DNA of 64,000 nucleotides from NCBI GenBank assembly GCA_002328075.1, contig DCVT01000014.1, forward strand, positions 1 to 64,000. Direction: 5' to 3'. The notes under the pieces were generated by a model, which was not told where the DNA came from, did no database searches, and saw only the letters and a program-made list of their open reading frames with translations. Positions 7,211-14,740 of this stretch are shown here, one piece after another; the stretch's first letter is position 1, and each line of letters begins with the position of its first letter. The translations under genes were made by a program, and so were the position numbers. This DNA comes from Anaerolineales bacterium UBA2181 (lineage in GTDB: Bacteria; Chloroflexota; Anaerolineae; Promineifilales; UBA4811).

Positions 7211-8494
7211 ATGGACACCAGAATCGACAACGTGTGCGCGCGTGAGATCCTTGATTCGCGGGGTGATCCGACCGTCGAGGTAGAGATCGGCCTGGAGTGT
7301 GGTACACGCGGCAGGGCGGCGGTCCCGTCGGGGGCGTCCACGGGCGTGCACGAAGCCCGCGAGCTGCGCGACGGTGACAAGCGGCGCTATGGCGGAAAGG
7401 GGGTGGCTCAGGCGGTCGAGCACGTCAAGCGCGACATCGCGCCGGCCATTCGGGGCACGGACTCGTTGGACCAGGCCGGTATAGACCAGGCAATGCTGGA
7501 CCTGGACGGCACGCCCAACAAAGGCAGGCTCGGCGCGAATGCCATCTTGGGGGTCAGCCTAGCGGTTGCGCGCGCTGCGGCCACAGCAGCCGGCGTGCCG
7601 CTATACCGGTACTTGGGCGGTGAGTCGGCCACGCTGCTGCCCGTGCCGATGTTCAACATCTTGAACGGGGGCGTACACGCCAACTGGCAGGGCACGGACC
7701 TGCAGGAGTTCATGATCGCCCCCGTCGGGGCGCCCAGCTTCCGGGAGGCGCTGCGGTGGGGAAGCGAGACGTATCATGCGCTCAAGGCGGTGCTCAAGGA
7801 TAGGGGATACTCCACGGGCGTGGGCGACGAGGGCGGGTTCGCCCCAGCCCTCAAGGCCAACGCGGAGGCCGTTGAAGTGATCCTGACCGCCATCGAGAGA
7901 GCCGGCTACCAGCCTGGCGAACAGATCGTGATAGCCCTCGACCCGGCGTCGAGTGGGTTCTTCGAGGAAGGGCTGTACCATCTGCAGACCGAAGGCCGGA
8001 AGGTGACCTCGGCCGAGATGGTGGAGATGTACGATAACTGGACACGGCGGTATCCGATCGTCGTCCTGGAAGACGGCCTGGCCGAAGATGATTGGGTCGG
8101 CTGGCGGCTACTCAACCAGACTATTGGCGACCGGATCGAGCTGGTGGGCGACGACCTGTTCGTGACCAACGTGCAGCGCCTCGCGCGTGGCATCGCCGAG
8201 AACGTCGCGAACGCGGTGCTGATCAAGCTCAACCAGATCGGCACGCTGACGGAGACGATCGCGGCAATCGAAATGGCGCGGAAGGCCGGCTGGGGAGCCA
8301 TGGTGTCGCACCGCAGCGGCGAGACGGTGGACAGCTTCATCGCCGATTTCACCGTGGCCATGGGCACGGGGCACCTGAAGACCGGCGCTCCCTGCCGCGG
8401 CGAGCGGGTGGAAAAGTACAACCAGCTGATGCGCATTGAGGAAGAGCTGGGGGATGCCGCCGAGTACGCCGGGCGGGGGGCGTTTGTGCGGTAG
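7211..8494 (+). CDS. eno: Enolase (phosphopyruvate hydratase) in a fluoride-riboswitch operon
   Basis: 427 residues, normal length for enolase, which converts 2-phosphoglycerate to phosphoenolpyruvate. Conserved elements seen: SGASTG lid loop, QEFM (catalytic-site Glu), GDEGGFAP, ALDPASS and LEDGLAEDDW and GDDLFVTN (three Mg ligands), LIKLNQIG (catalytic Lys), SHRSGET and the KTGAP segment. All active-site residues appear intact. One segment is unusual: between the NGGVHA motif and QEFM there is one extra residue (NWQGTDL instead of the common DNNVDI). ATG 7211 follows AAGGAGA; an in-frame TTG at 7181 is rejected. Enolase is inhibited by fluoride plus phosphate and Mg. Placement here therefore suggests extra or replacement enolase made during fluoride exposure. 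Whether a second enolase exists elsewhere is unknown. Confidence 0.95.
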   Translation: MDTRIDNVCAREILDSRGDPTVEVEIGLECGTRGRAAVPSGASTGVHEARELRDGDKRRYGGKGVAQAVEHVKRDIAPAIRGTDSLDQAGIDQAMLDLDGTPNKGRLGANAILGVSLAVARAAATAAGVPLYRYLGGESATLLPVPMFNILNGGVHANWQGTDLQEFMIAPVGAPSFREALRWGSETYHALKAVLKDRGYSTGVGDEGGFAPALKANAEAVEVILTAIERAGYQPGEQIVIALDPASSGFFEEGLYHLQTEGRKVTSAEMVEMYDNWTRRYPIVVLEDGLAEDDWVGWRLLNQTIGDRIELVGDDLFVTNVQRLARGIAENVANAVLIKLNQIGTLTETIAAIEMARKAGWGAMVSHRSGETVDSFIADFTVAMGTGHLKTGAPCRGERVEKYNQLMRIEEELGDAAEYAGRGAFVR

Positions 8495-8771
8495 GAGCCA
8501 AGTGCCTGGCCTGGGGAGTCCAGCCGGGTCAAGCCGGCGGCCGCCGATCCCGAAGTGCGCGAGGCGCCGCTTCTGGGAGGGCCGGTTCCGGCATTCGGGT
8601 AGAGGAGCTGGTACGATGGCAGCCGATGGAGTGAATGCGTTTCTGAAGCCGGAGCAGTCAGAAGGTTGATTGGCGACAGACAGAGAGGCGCCGTGTCTCT
8701 CGGCCGTCAGTGCGGCTTTGCTCAGGCCCGTGAGCCGGGCGGGAAGGGCCGTTGCGAAGGGAGACGAGATC

Positions 8772-8978
8772 GTGAACCATTCTGTGCAGGCAGCGACAAC
8801 GCAGGTAGGCGAGTGCACGCTTCGGGCCTGGGATGACATGCTCTGTGAGGTGCTGCACGAGCTGAGTGACGGAGCGGACGTGCCAGACGCGCTGGTCGAA
8901 TCCATGTCCCAGTTGGCCGTCACGCTCAAGCACCGGCGTCGTGCGAAGGAACCTACGGCAGCACCCAAGACCAGCTAG
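8772..8978 (+). CDS. Small hypothetical protein (68 aa), last gene of fluoride operon 2
   Basis: GTG at 8772 is preceded by GGGAG at good distance. The product is a mostly helical acidic/neutral protein with a basic C-terminal KHRRRAKEP segment and no known motif. The same frame is open upstream to 8670, but that part has no ribosome binding site and poor composition. It lies 277 bases after enolase with no clear terminator between, so it may share the transcript. I do not recognise a family. Confidence 0.45.
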   Translation: MNHSVQAATTQVGECTLRAWDDMLCEVLHELSDGADVPDALVESMSQLAVTLKHRRRAKEPTAAPKTS

Positions 8979-9281
8979 CCTGGTTCGCCATAACTCGGGT
9001 GTGATCTAGACCGGTCATAGCAGCCTGGGGCTGAGCCGGCCGGGCGGGACCTCGCCACTCCCACCGATCCGGAGGTGCTGCGACGCTTCCGGATCGGTGC
9101 ACCATGGCGGGTGCGGTCCAGCGCCACAGTGCGCTACGGGACGTCGTGTGCGCCATCGAGTCCGGTTGGGCTGGGCGCGAAGGTGGAATGTCGACTGCCA
9201 GGAAACGGGGACTGGAAGAGGCGACAGGTTGTAGCAGGCCGGGGGGCCAGCCAATGCCCGGCGACAGGCCCGGAAGCGCCC
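8979..9281. other. Gene-free stretch upstream of riboswitch copy 3
   Basis: About 300 bases without a supported gene. It ends at the -35 box of promoter 3. No strong T-run terminator for operon 2 was seen. Confidence 0.4.
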
Positions 9282-9310
9282 TTGACGTTCTGGCTGCGCC
9301 GTGCTAGAAT
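9282..9310 (+). promoter_or_regulatory. Sigma70-type promoter of fluoride riboswitch copy 3
   Basis: TTGACG 9282-9287 and TAGAAT 9305-9310, spacing 17, with GTGC before the -10: the same promoter design as copies 1 and 2. Confidence 0.8.
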
Positions 9311-9324
9311 CCGGGCAAATAGAG

Positions 9325-9393
9325 GGGTCATGAGGCTGACCCGAGGGGACTTGGTCCCCTGATCCATCGGTTTCCCGATTGATAGCCTCTACC
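9325..9393 (+). promoter_or_regulatory. Fluoride riboswitch (crcB motif), copy 3
   Basis: P1 is GGGTC 9325-9329 with GACCC 9338-9342. Two base pairs differ from copy 2 by compensating changes on both strands. Loop GAGGC 9332-9336 pairs with GCCTC 9385-9389. P3 ATCGG 9366-9370 with CCGAT 9375-9379 has a different loop (TTTC). Extra hairpin GGGGAC/GTCCCC 9345-9359. The invariant parts (ATGAGGCT, ATCGG/CCGAT, TTGATAGCCTCT) are the same in all three copies. It controls two MutS-family genes. Confidence 0.9.
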
Positions 9394-9437
9394 ACTGTGA
9401 CGCGGTTCCGTGTCCGGCCGGTAGAGGCTTTTCTTTT
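9385..9437 (+). terminator. Riboswitch-controlled intrinsic terminator, copy 3
   Basis: GCCTCTACC (9385-9393) pairs perfectly with GGTAGAGGC (9420-9428), followed by TTTTCTTTT. The left arm overlaps the aptamer pseudoknot strand as in copies 1 and 2. Confidence 0.88.
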
Positions 9438-9487
9438 GTCTATGTGCGCACCGGGAAGCGGACAAACCAGGCGGAGGTAGCAGTGCA

Positions 9488-11023
9488 ATGACCTTCCCCA
9501 GCGTGCTGTTCGAGAGGCCGGAAGGCAGACCGGGAGCGGAGGCGCCCGGGGAGCCTGCCTGCTTTGCCGATCTGAACCTTGACCAGGTCGTCGACGCCAT
9601 CACGGCGCGCAAGGACGTCTACGGCCTGAAGCCATTCTTCTACACGCCCCTGCGCGATGCCGAGACCATCCTCTATCGCCATGAGGTGATGTGGGACTTG
9701 GAGGACGGGGCGCTGATGGCATGCGTCAAGGCCTTTGCCGAACAGATGATCATCGTGCGCCGCTACCTGGCACTGGTGGAGAAGCTGGACTTTCACTACC
9801 ACAGAGAGGGCTGGTTTCTGGAGGCGGCGCTGGTCTACTGCGGTGCGGTGAGTGACCTGGAGCGTGACCTGGGCCTGGCCCACCTCCGATCGCGCGGCCT
9901 GTCGGCGTTCCGCGAGTACGTCACGAGCTACGTCCAGTCACAGGCATTCCAGTCGCTCCGGACGGAGGCGTTGGAGGTCAAGCACGGGCTGTCGACCCTG
10001 GAGTATTCCGTGAGCGTCCGGCGGGACACAGTGAAGGTCCGGCAGTACGAAGGGGAGGTGGACTACAGCGCGGAGGTGGACAAGACCTTTGAGAGGTTCA
10101 GGCAGGGGGCGGTGAAAGACTACCGCCTGGATCTCTACAAAGGAGCCGGCATGAACCACATCGAGGCGCAGATCCTCGATTTCGTCGCCCGGCTGCACCC
10201 GGCCCAGTTTGCGGCGCTCGACCGGTTCTGCGCCGGTCACGGCGAGTTTGTCGACGACGCGATCCGCAGCTTCGACCGCGAGATCCAGTTCTACGTCGCC
10301 TATCTGGACTTCATCGCCGGCATCAAGCGCAAGGGGTTAGGGTTCTGCTACCCGCAGGTCAGCGCAGCACGCCGCGACGTGTACTGTTGCGAGGCGTTCG
10401 ATCTGGCTTTGGCGAACAGCCCGCTTTTCCGCGAGAGGCCGGTGATCTGCAACGACTTCTTCCTCGAAGGGCCGGAGCGCGTGATCGTGGTCTCGGGCCC
10501 GAACCAGGGTGGCAAGACGACCTTTGCCCGGATGTTCGGGCAGTTGCATTATCTGGCCGGCCTGGGCTGTCCGGTGCCCGGCAGCGAGGCGCGGCTGTTC
10601 CTGTTCGACCAGATCGTCACCCACTTTGAGCGAGTGGAAGACATCCGCAACCTGCGCGGCAAACTGCAGGATGACCTGGTCCGCATCCACGACATCCTTG
10701 ACCGTGCCACGCCCGATACCATCCTCATCTTGAACGAGATCTTTGCCTCGACCACCCTGGAAGACGCCGTTTTCCTGAGCAAAGAGATCATGGCGAAGGT
10801 GATGGATCTGGACCTGCTGTGCGTGTGGGTGACGTTCATCGACGAATTGTCGTCGCTTAGCGCTAAGACCGTCAGCATGGTCAGCACGACCGTGCCCGAG
10901 AACCCGGCCATGCGCACGTTCAAGATCGTGCGCAAGCCCGCCGACGGTCTGGCCTACGCCCTTTCCATTGCCGAGAAGCACCGGCTGACTTTCGAGCAGA
11001 TCAGGGAGCGCATCCGGCCATGA
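9488..11023 (+). CDS. MutS-family ATPase (first of a pair)
   Basis: 511 residues, about half of a full MutS. It covers a helical lever/core-like region (~30-320) and the MutS-type ABC ATPase. Walker A is GPNQGGKTT near residue 337 (MutS usually GPNMGGKST). A Walker B-like ILILNEIF carries Asn where many have Asp before Glu, and a His-loop-like segment follows. The mismatch-recognition N-terminal domain (Phe-x-Glu) is absent, so ordinary mismatch repair is unlikely. ATG follows GGAGG. Its stop overlaps the ATG of the next gene by four bases (ATGA), indicating coupled translation and probably a heterodimer. Fluoride riboswitches ahead of mutS-like genes are known from the original crcB surveys. 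Confidence 0.85.
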   Translation: MTFPSVLFERPEGRPGAEAPGEPACFADLNLDQVVDAITARKDVYGLKPFFYTPLRDAETILYRHEVMWDLEDGALMACVKAFAEQMIIVRRYLALVEKLDFHYHREGWFLEAALVYCGAVSDLERDLGLAHLRSRGLSAFREYVTSYVQSQAFQSLRTEALEVKHGLSTLEYSVSVRRDTVKVRQYEGEVDYSAEVDKTFERFRQGAVKDYRLDLYKGAGMNHIEAQILDFVARLHPAQFAALDRFCAGHGEFVDDAIRSFDREIQFYVAYLDFIAGIKRKGLGFCYPQVSAARRDVYCCEAFDLALANSPLFRERPVICNDFFLEGPERVIVVSGPNQGGKTTFARMFGQLHYLAGLGCPVPGSEARLFLFDQIVTHFERVEDIRNLRGKLQDDLVRIHDILDRATPDTILILNEIFASTTLEDAVFLSKEIMAKVMDLDLLCVWVTFIDELSSLSAKTVSMVSTTVPENPAMRTFKIVRKPADGLAYALSIAEKHRLTFEQIRERIRP

Positions 11024-12606
11024 AGGTTTTCCTGATGTATCGCGACCGGGACTTCCACAGCAAGCAGGAACCGCCGCCGGACCAGCAGGTGCTGTCGCAG
11101 GAGGTGGAGAGGATCTTGCGCATGCATCGCGACCGGGACTTGGGCTCCAAGCAGGAGCTGCCGTCGACCCAGCAGGCGCTCATACAGGACCTGGAGCTGG
11201 GCACGCTCTTTGAGGCGATGGCGCAGGGCGACCGGTTTGTCTATGGGGTGTCAAGAGAGGCGGTGCTGATCGGCTTGACGGACCCGGATAGGATCCGCTA
11301 CCGCCAGGAGATCCTCAAGGACTGCCTGAAGAACCCCGCCGTCGTGAGGGAGATCTACAGCATCCCCATACAGGCGATCGAGAGCAAGAGGCACCACTGG
11401 ATGTGGATCTCATGCTCCTACCCAAGCGGGATCCTCAACAGCGCGATAGAGATGCTGGCGATGTTCGTCGCTCTTCTCAAGAAGCTGAGGGGAATCGCCG
11501 ACCAGCACGCCCATCGCTTCGAGTCGGAAGGCTTTGGCAGGTTCTTTGCGATGATCCAGGAGGAGCTCACCGACGACTACTTCGCCCTCATGGACGATCA
11601 TCTCCGGCGCCTGGCGTTCCGGAGCGGCGTGCTGATCAGTGGCAAGCCGGGGAAGGGCAACGAAGGGACCGACTATGTGCTGCGGCGGCCCAATCACCAG
11701 GGACAGCCCTGGATGAAGCGGGTCACGGCGAAGCGATCACGGGTGTACTCTTTCAGACTCGATCCTCGCGATGAGCATGGCGCGAGGGCGCTTGGGGAGT
11801 TCGTAGGCAGGGGGATCAACCTGGTAGCCAACGCGGCTGCCCAGGCTGCAGACCACATCGACAGCTTTTTCAACATACTGTACATGGAGCTGGCCTTCTA
11901 CGTCGGCTGTATGAACCTCTCCGAACAGCTTGCCCAGTTGGGAGAGCCGATCGCGTTCTCGGAGCCCGCGACGGCCGGCGAGCGCCGGCACTCCTTCGTG
12001 GGGTTGTATGACGTCTGCCTGGCATTGACGATGAAGCGGCAGGTCGTGGGAAACGACGTGAATGCCGACGGCAAGGAGCTCTTCGTCATCACCGGCGCCA
12101 ACCAGGGCGGCAAGTCTGTCTTCCTGCGGAGCGTTGGGCTGGCGCAGTTGATGATGCAGTGCGGGATGTTCGTGCCGGCCGAGTCTTTCTGCGCCAATGT
12201 ATGCACAGGGCTCTTCACGCACTACAAGCGTGAAGAAGACTCTTCCATGGAGAGCGGCAAGTTCGACGAGGAGCTGGGCAGGATGAGCGCCATCGTCGAC
12301 AAGATCGCGCCTGACTGTATGGTGCTGTTCAACGAGTCGTTTGCCGCGACCAACGAACGGGAAGGCTCGGAGATTGCCAGGCAGATCGTGACCGCATTGC
12401 TGGAGCGACGCATTAAGGTCCTGTACGTAACGCATCTGTACGAATTGGCGCATGGCTTCCACAAAAGAAAGACGGCCAACGCCATCTTCCTGCGGGCCGA
12501 GAGGCAGGCCGACGGAACGCGCACGTTCAAGTTGGCCGAAGGCGAGCCGCTGCAGACCAGTTATGGCCAAGACTTGTATGACGGGATATTCGGAGAGGAG
12601 AACTAG
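11020..12606 (+). CDS. MutS-family ATPase (second of a pair) with duplicated N-terminal segment
   Basis: 528 residues, with the same domain range as the preceding gene. Walker A is GANQGGKS near residue 358, the Walker B segment is CMVLFNESF, and there is a VTHLYEL switch segment. No mismatch-recognition or Smr domain is seen. Residues ~6-34 and ~35-63 are a tandem duplication (M-x-RDRD-x-x-SKQE repeated with a period of 29 residues, 87 bases at DNA level). Translation is coupled to the upstream gene through an ATGA overlap. The pair likely forms a MutS-like ATPase dimer produced when fluoride is sensed. A function in DNA repair, recombination control or something unrelated to DNA remains open. 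Confidence 0.85.
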   Translation: MKVFLMYRDRDFHSKQEPPPDQQVLSQEVERILRMHRDRDLGSKQELPSTQQALIQDLELGTLFEAMAQGDRFVYGVSREAVLIGLTDPDRIRYRQEILKDCLKNPAVVREIYSIPIQAIESKRHHWMWISCSYPSGILNSAIEMLAMFVALLKKLRGIADQHAHRFESEGFGRFFAMIQEELTDDYFALMDDHLRRLAFRSGVLISGKPGKGNEGTDYVLRRPNHQGQPWMKRVTAKRSRVYSFRLDPRDEHGARALGEFVGRGINLVANAAAQAADHIDSFFNILYMELAFYVGCMNLSEQLAQLGEPIAFSEPATAGERRHSFVGLYDVCLALTMKRQVVGNDVNADGKELFVITGANQGGKSVFLRSVGLAQLMMQCGMFVPAESFCANVCTGLFTHYKREEDSSMESGKFDEELGRMSAIVDKIAPDCMVLFNESFAATNEREGSEIARQIVTALLERRIKVLYVTHLYELAHGFHKRKTANAIFLRAERQADGTRTFKLAEGEPLQTSYGQDLYDGIFGEEN

Positions 12607-12808
12607 TGGCTCGTTCCGCAAACCGGGGTCCCGGCGCGGATAACTGGGGCAGGCGCAGGCCTGAGTGTGCCGGTGTCTGCAGGAGATGCTGAGCCTTCCT
12701 GCCGATGCGTCATGGGCCAGCCATAGGCGGTGCAATGTACCAACGCCTGGTGAGTTGCTTGGCCACGGGTTGGGCCGGAGAACTACCTCCCGTGGAAGTC
12801 CGGCATGT

Positions 12809-13488
12809 CTAGCTCACGCCCTCCAAATGAGGGATGCCAGTCCTTGTCCAACGGCTGGTCCCACGTGCGCTCGGGAGTTTCCCTGGGCTGCTCAAGTGGG
12901 CGGTCACGGACCCCTTTTCCAGTTGGAACAGGTGCTCGGTCTCGCGCCGGGCGACTTCACGCGTGTGTTGGGTATCCTTGAGGTAGACGTTGAAGGGCCG
13001 CTCGCGATCCCGATCCATGGCCGGCACGATCACGTGGGCGTGCGAGCTTTCGACGCCTCCTTTTCCGCGCCGGCGTGGATCACATGGGAGTAGGGTAGAT
13101 CCAGAGGCTGCCGGCTGCCGTTGGGTCGCTGGATCCCGGCGCGCTCCATCTCGGCGCCCATGACCCGATCCACGACCTCTTTCATCAGCTTCAGGCGGTC
13201 GTTCCACAACTTCGGGTCGATGGCTTGGAGCTGTGCAACCAGCTCCTGCGGTGGGCGGATGACCAGGGAGCGCAGGAGCACCTTGCCGGTCTGGAGCTCG
13301 GAAGCGTTCCTCAGGATCTCGCGCCAGCCCCGGCCAAGGCCGCAGTCGATCCAGCGCTCCGGGCCGGCGGCGCGCGGGTGGTGGTTGTAGCGATCCTCCC
13401 TGTATTCCAGGTAGCGCAGCAGCCCTTTGGTTTTGGATGTGGCTCCGGCCCGGATGAACTTCCAGTCGGTGTAACACGTCATGGCCAT
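12809..13488 (-). pseudogene. Relaxase-like mobilisation protein, frameshifted
   Basis: ATG 13488 with GGGAGG opens a frame (MAMTCYTDWKF...) that reads to LPYSHVIHAGAEKE and then stops at 13030. The homologous reading continues in the -1 frame as ESSHAHVIVPAMDRDRERPFNVY down to about 12870-12809. Joined, the two parts give VIHA...HAHVIVP, the His-rich metal-binding style of plasmid relaxases. The shift lies near 13050. It could be a real indel, a sequencing error or, less likely, programmed frameshifting, since no classical slippery heptamer is present. It lies downstream of a ribbon-helix-helix accessory gene, the usual mobilisation arrangement. Confidence 0.5.
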
Positions 13489-13504
13489 GATGTGATCCTC
13501 CCGG

Positions 13505-13915
13505 TTACCAGCGCCTTTTCTTTCTCTGTTCTTCGCTCGAGGTGAGCACGCCCATTATCTTGCTGTAGAAGCGTCCGAGCGCCTCATCGACCTCCCGTCC
13601 GACCAGAACCGGAAGCCTGGCGATACTCTGAGACAGGCTCTGTCTCAGGTTCTGCTCGACCGGTTCCAGCTTCTTGTTGATCAGCGTCAGGAGGTTCTGC
13701 TCCATCTCCTCCATGCGCTTCTGGAAGCGCCGGTCAAACGCGCGCCGCGTACCGAGGGTCAGGTCGGTCTCGTCGAGTGCGTTGCGGATGGCCTGTCGCA
13801 CGATCTCGGCGATGGGCTCGCCGCTCTTGGTGGCCAGGTTCTGCAGATCGGCGAGCATCGGCCGGGTGATCTGGATGGTGATCTTCTGGCTCAGGTTTCG
13901 ATTGGTTCGCTTCAT
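13505..13915 (-). CDS. Ribbon-helix-helix accessory protein with coiled coil (mobilisation/segregation type)
   Basis: 136 residues. The N-terminal ~45 residues (KITIQITRPMLADLQNLAT...EIVRQAIRNALDE) fit a ribbon-helix-helix DNA-binding fold. The rest is a long amphipathic helix rich in Gln/Glu/Leu (RRFQKRMEEMEQNLLTLINKK). The start is set by AGGAG eight bases before ATG 13915. It lies directly upstream of the relaxase-like gene, 17 bases apart, so it may be the MobC-like accessory protein that binds oriT. A partition or repressor role is also possible. Confidence 0.7.
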   Translation of the reverse strand: MKRTNRNLSQKITIQITRPMLADLQNLATKSGEPIAEIVRQAIRNALDETDLTLGTRRAFDRRFQKRMEEMEQNLLTLINKKLEPVEQNLRQSLSQSIARLPVLVGREVDEALGRFYSKIMGVLTSSEEQRKKRRW

Positions 13916-14316
13916 GGTTCTCCTACTCCGCCTCGGCGCACCTGTGCCCCGCAGGGGCACAGCAGCCGATGGGCATGCAGTGAAATGGCATTCTCCCTGG
14001 GGGAGTTCGCAGTTTCCTGTAGCGGAAATGCACGATGGGCCTGGGCTTCGGTGGGCACTTCCCAGGAAGCCTTTTGGCTTGCTTACCCCGCCGCGCCGAG
14101 GCGCGGTCTGGCGCACCTGCAGAGCAGCAGCCAGAAGCGCAGGGGCGCGGCGGGGTCCGGGCTTCCGACACGTCGACGGCTCGGCGTACTGGTGGAGGCC
14201 TCCTTGACGGGCCGGGCGGCTTGAGAGATGACCTGCTACCAGGTCGCATAGTGCGAGTGGCAAGGCTCCCCATGCTGCCTCTGATGAAGGGCCGGTCAGC
14301 GATCATCCTTCCGGTC
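13916..14316. other. Candidate oriT / regulatory region with two strong inverted repeats
   Basis: A gene-free 400 bases between the mobilisation genes and the ParR-like gene. TGTGCCCC 13943-13950 and GGGGCACA 13954-13961 form a perfect 8-bp hairpin with a three-base loop. CCCCGCCGCGCC 14086-14097 is repeated inverted as GGCGCGGCGGGG at 14144-14155, a perfect 12-bp arm pair 46 bases apart. Hairpins next to a relaxase operon are typical of transfer origins; no nic consensus could be confirmed. Confidence 0.4.
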
Positions 14317-14730
14317 CTATCCCAGCACCAAGGACCGGCCGAATGCTTCCAGCACGCCTTCTGCCTCCTCGCTGCCTTCGGTCTCAGTTTCTGTCGCATC
14401 TGCGAGTGGCCTACCTCCCCTGAATACGCAGCCAGAGCGACCGAGGGCAGACGTCAACGCCGCCTCGACCACCTGGCGGATCTCTGCCAAGCTTGGCACG
14501 GAGGCGGTGGCCATGGCCAGGCCCTGATCAGCGCGGCAACCACGGCGCAGTGCCTCCTTGACCGCCAAGCCCTTGGTCCCGTGATGCCCGTGGCCTACGC
14601 TGTTGAGCCAGCCGATCAGGTCGTCGTCGAGGCCGGGGTAGAGCCTGATAGTGAGCTGGATCGGCGGTGATCGTCGGCGTGGTCGGCTCGTCCTGTCCTG
14701 TATTGCGATCAAGTTGCTGTCACCTGGCAT
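14317..14730 (-). CDS. ParR-like partner of the ParM-like actin (putative)
   Basis: 137 residues starting 10 bases after the ParM-like stop. Residues 20-65 (PIQLTIRLYPGLDDDLIGWLNS...GLAVKEALRRG) look like a ribbon-helix-helix DNA-binding domain, followed by a helical stretch and an acidic tail (ETETEGSEEAEG). In type II partition systems the small DNA-binding adaptor ParR follows parM. The arrangement supports that, but similarity is too low to name a family from sight. An alternative is a generic CopG-type repressor. Confidence 0.55.
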   Translation of the reverse strand: MPGDSNLIAIQDRTSRPRRRSPPIQLTIRLYPGLDDDLIGWLNSVGHGHHGTKGLAVKEALRRGCRADQGLAMATASVPSLAEIRQVVEAALTSALGRSGCVFRGGRPLADATETETEGSEEAEGVLEAFGRSLVLG

Positions 14731-14740
14731 CAGATTGACA

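Noticed and set aside
13040..13070. Programmed -1 frameshift in the relaxase-like gene
   Set aside because: The local sequence lacks a classical slippery heptamer and no downstream structure was seen; an indel is simpler, especially as ParM in the same element is also shifted.
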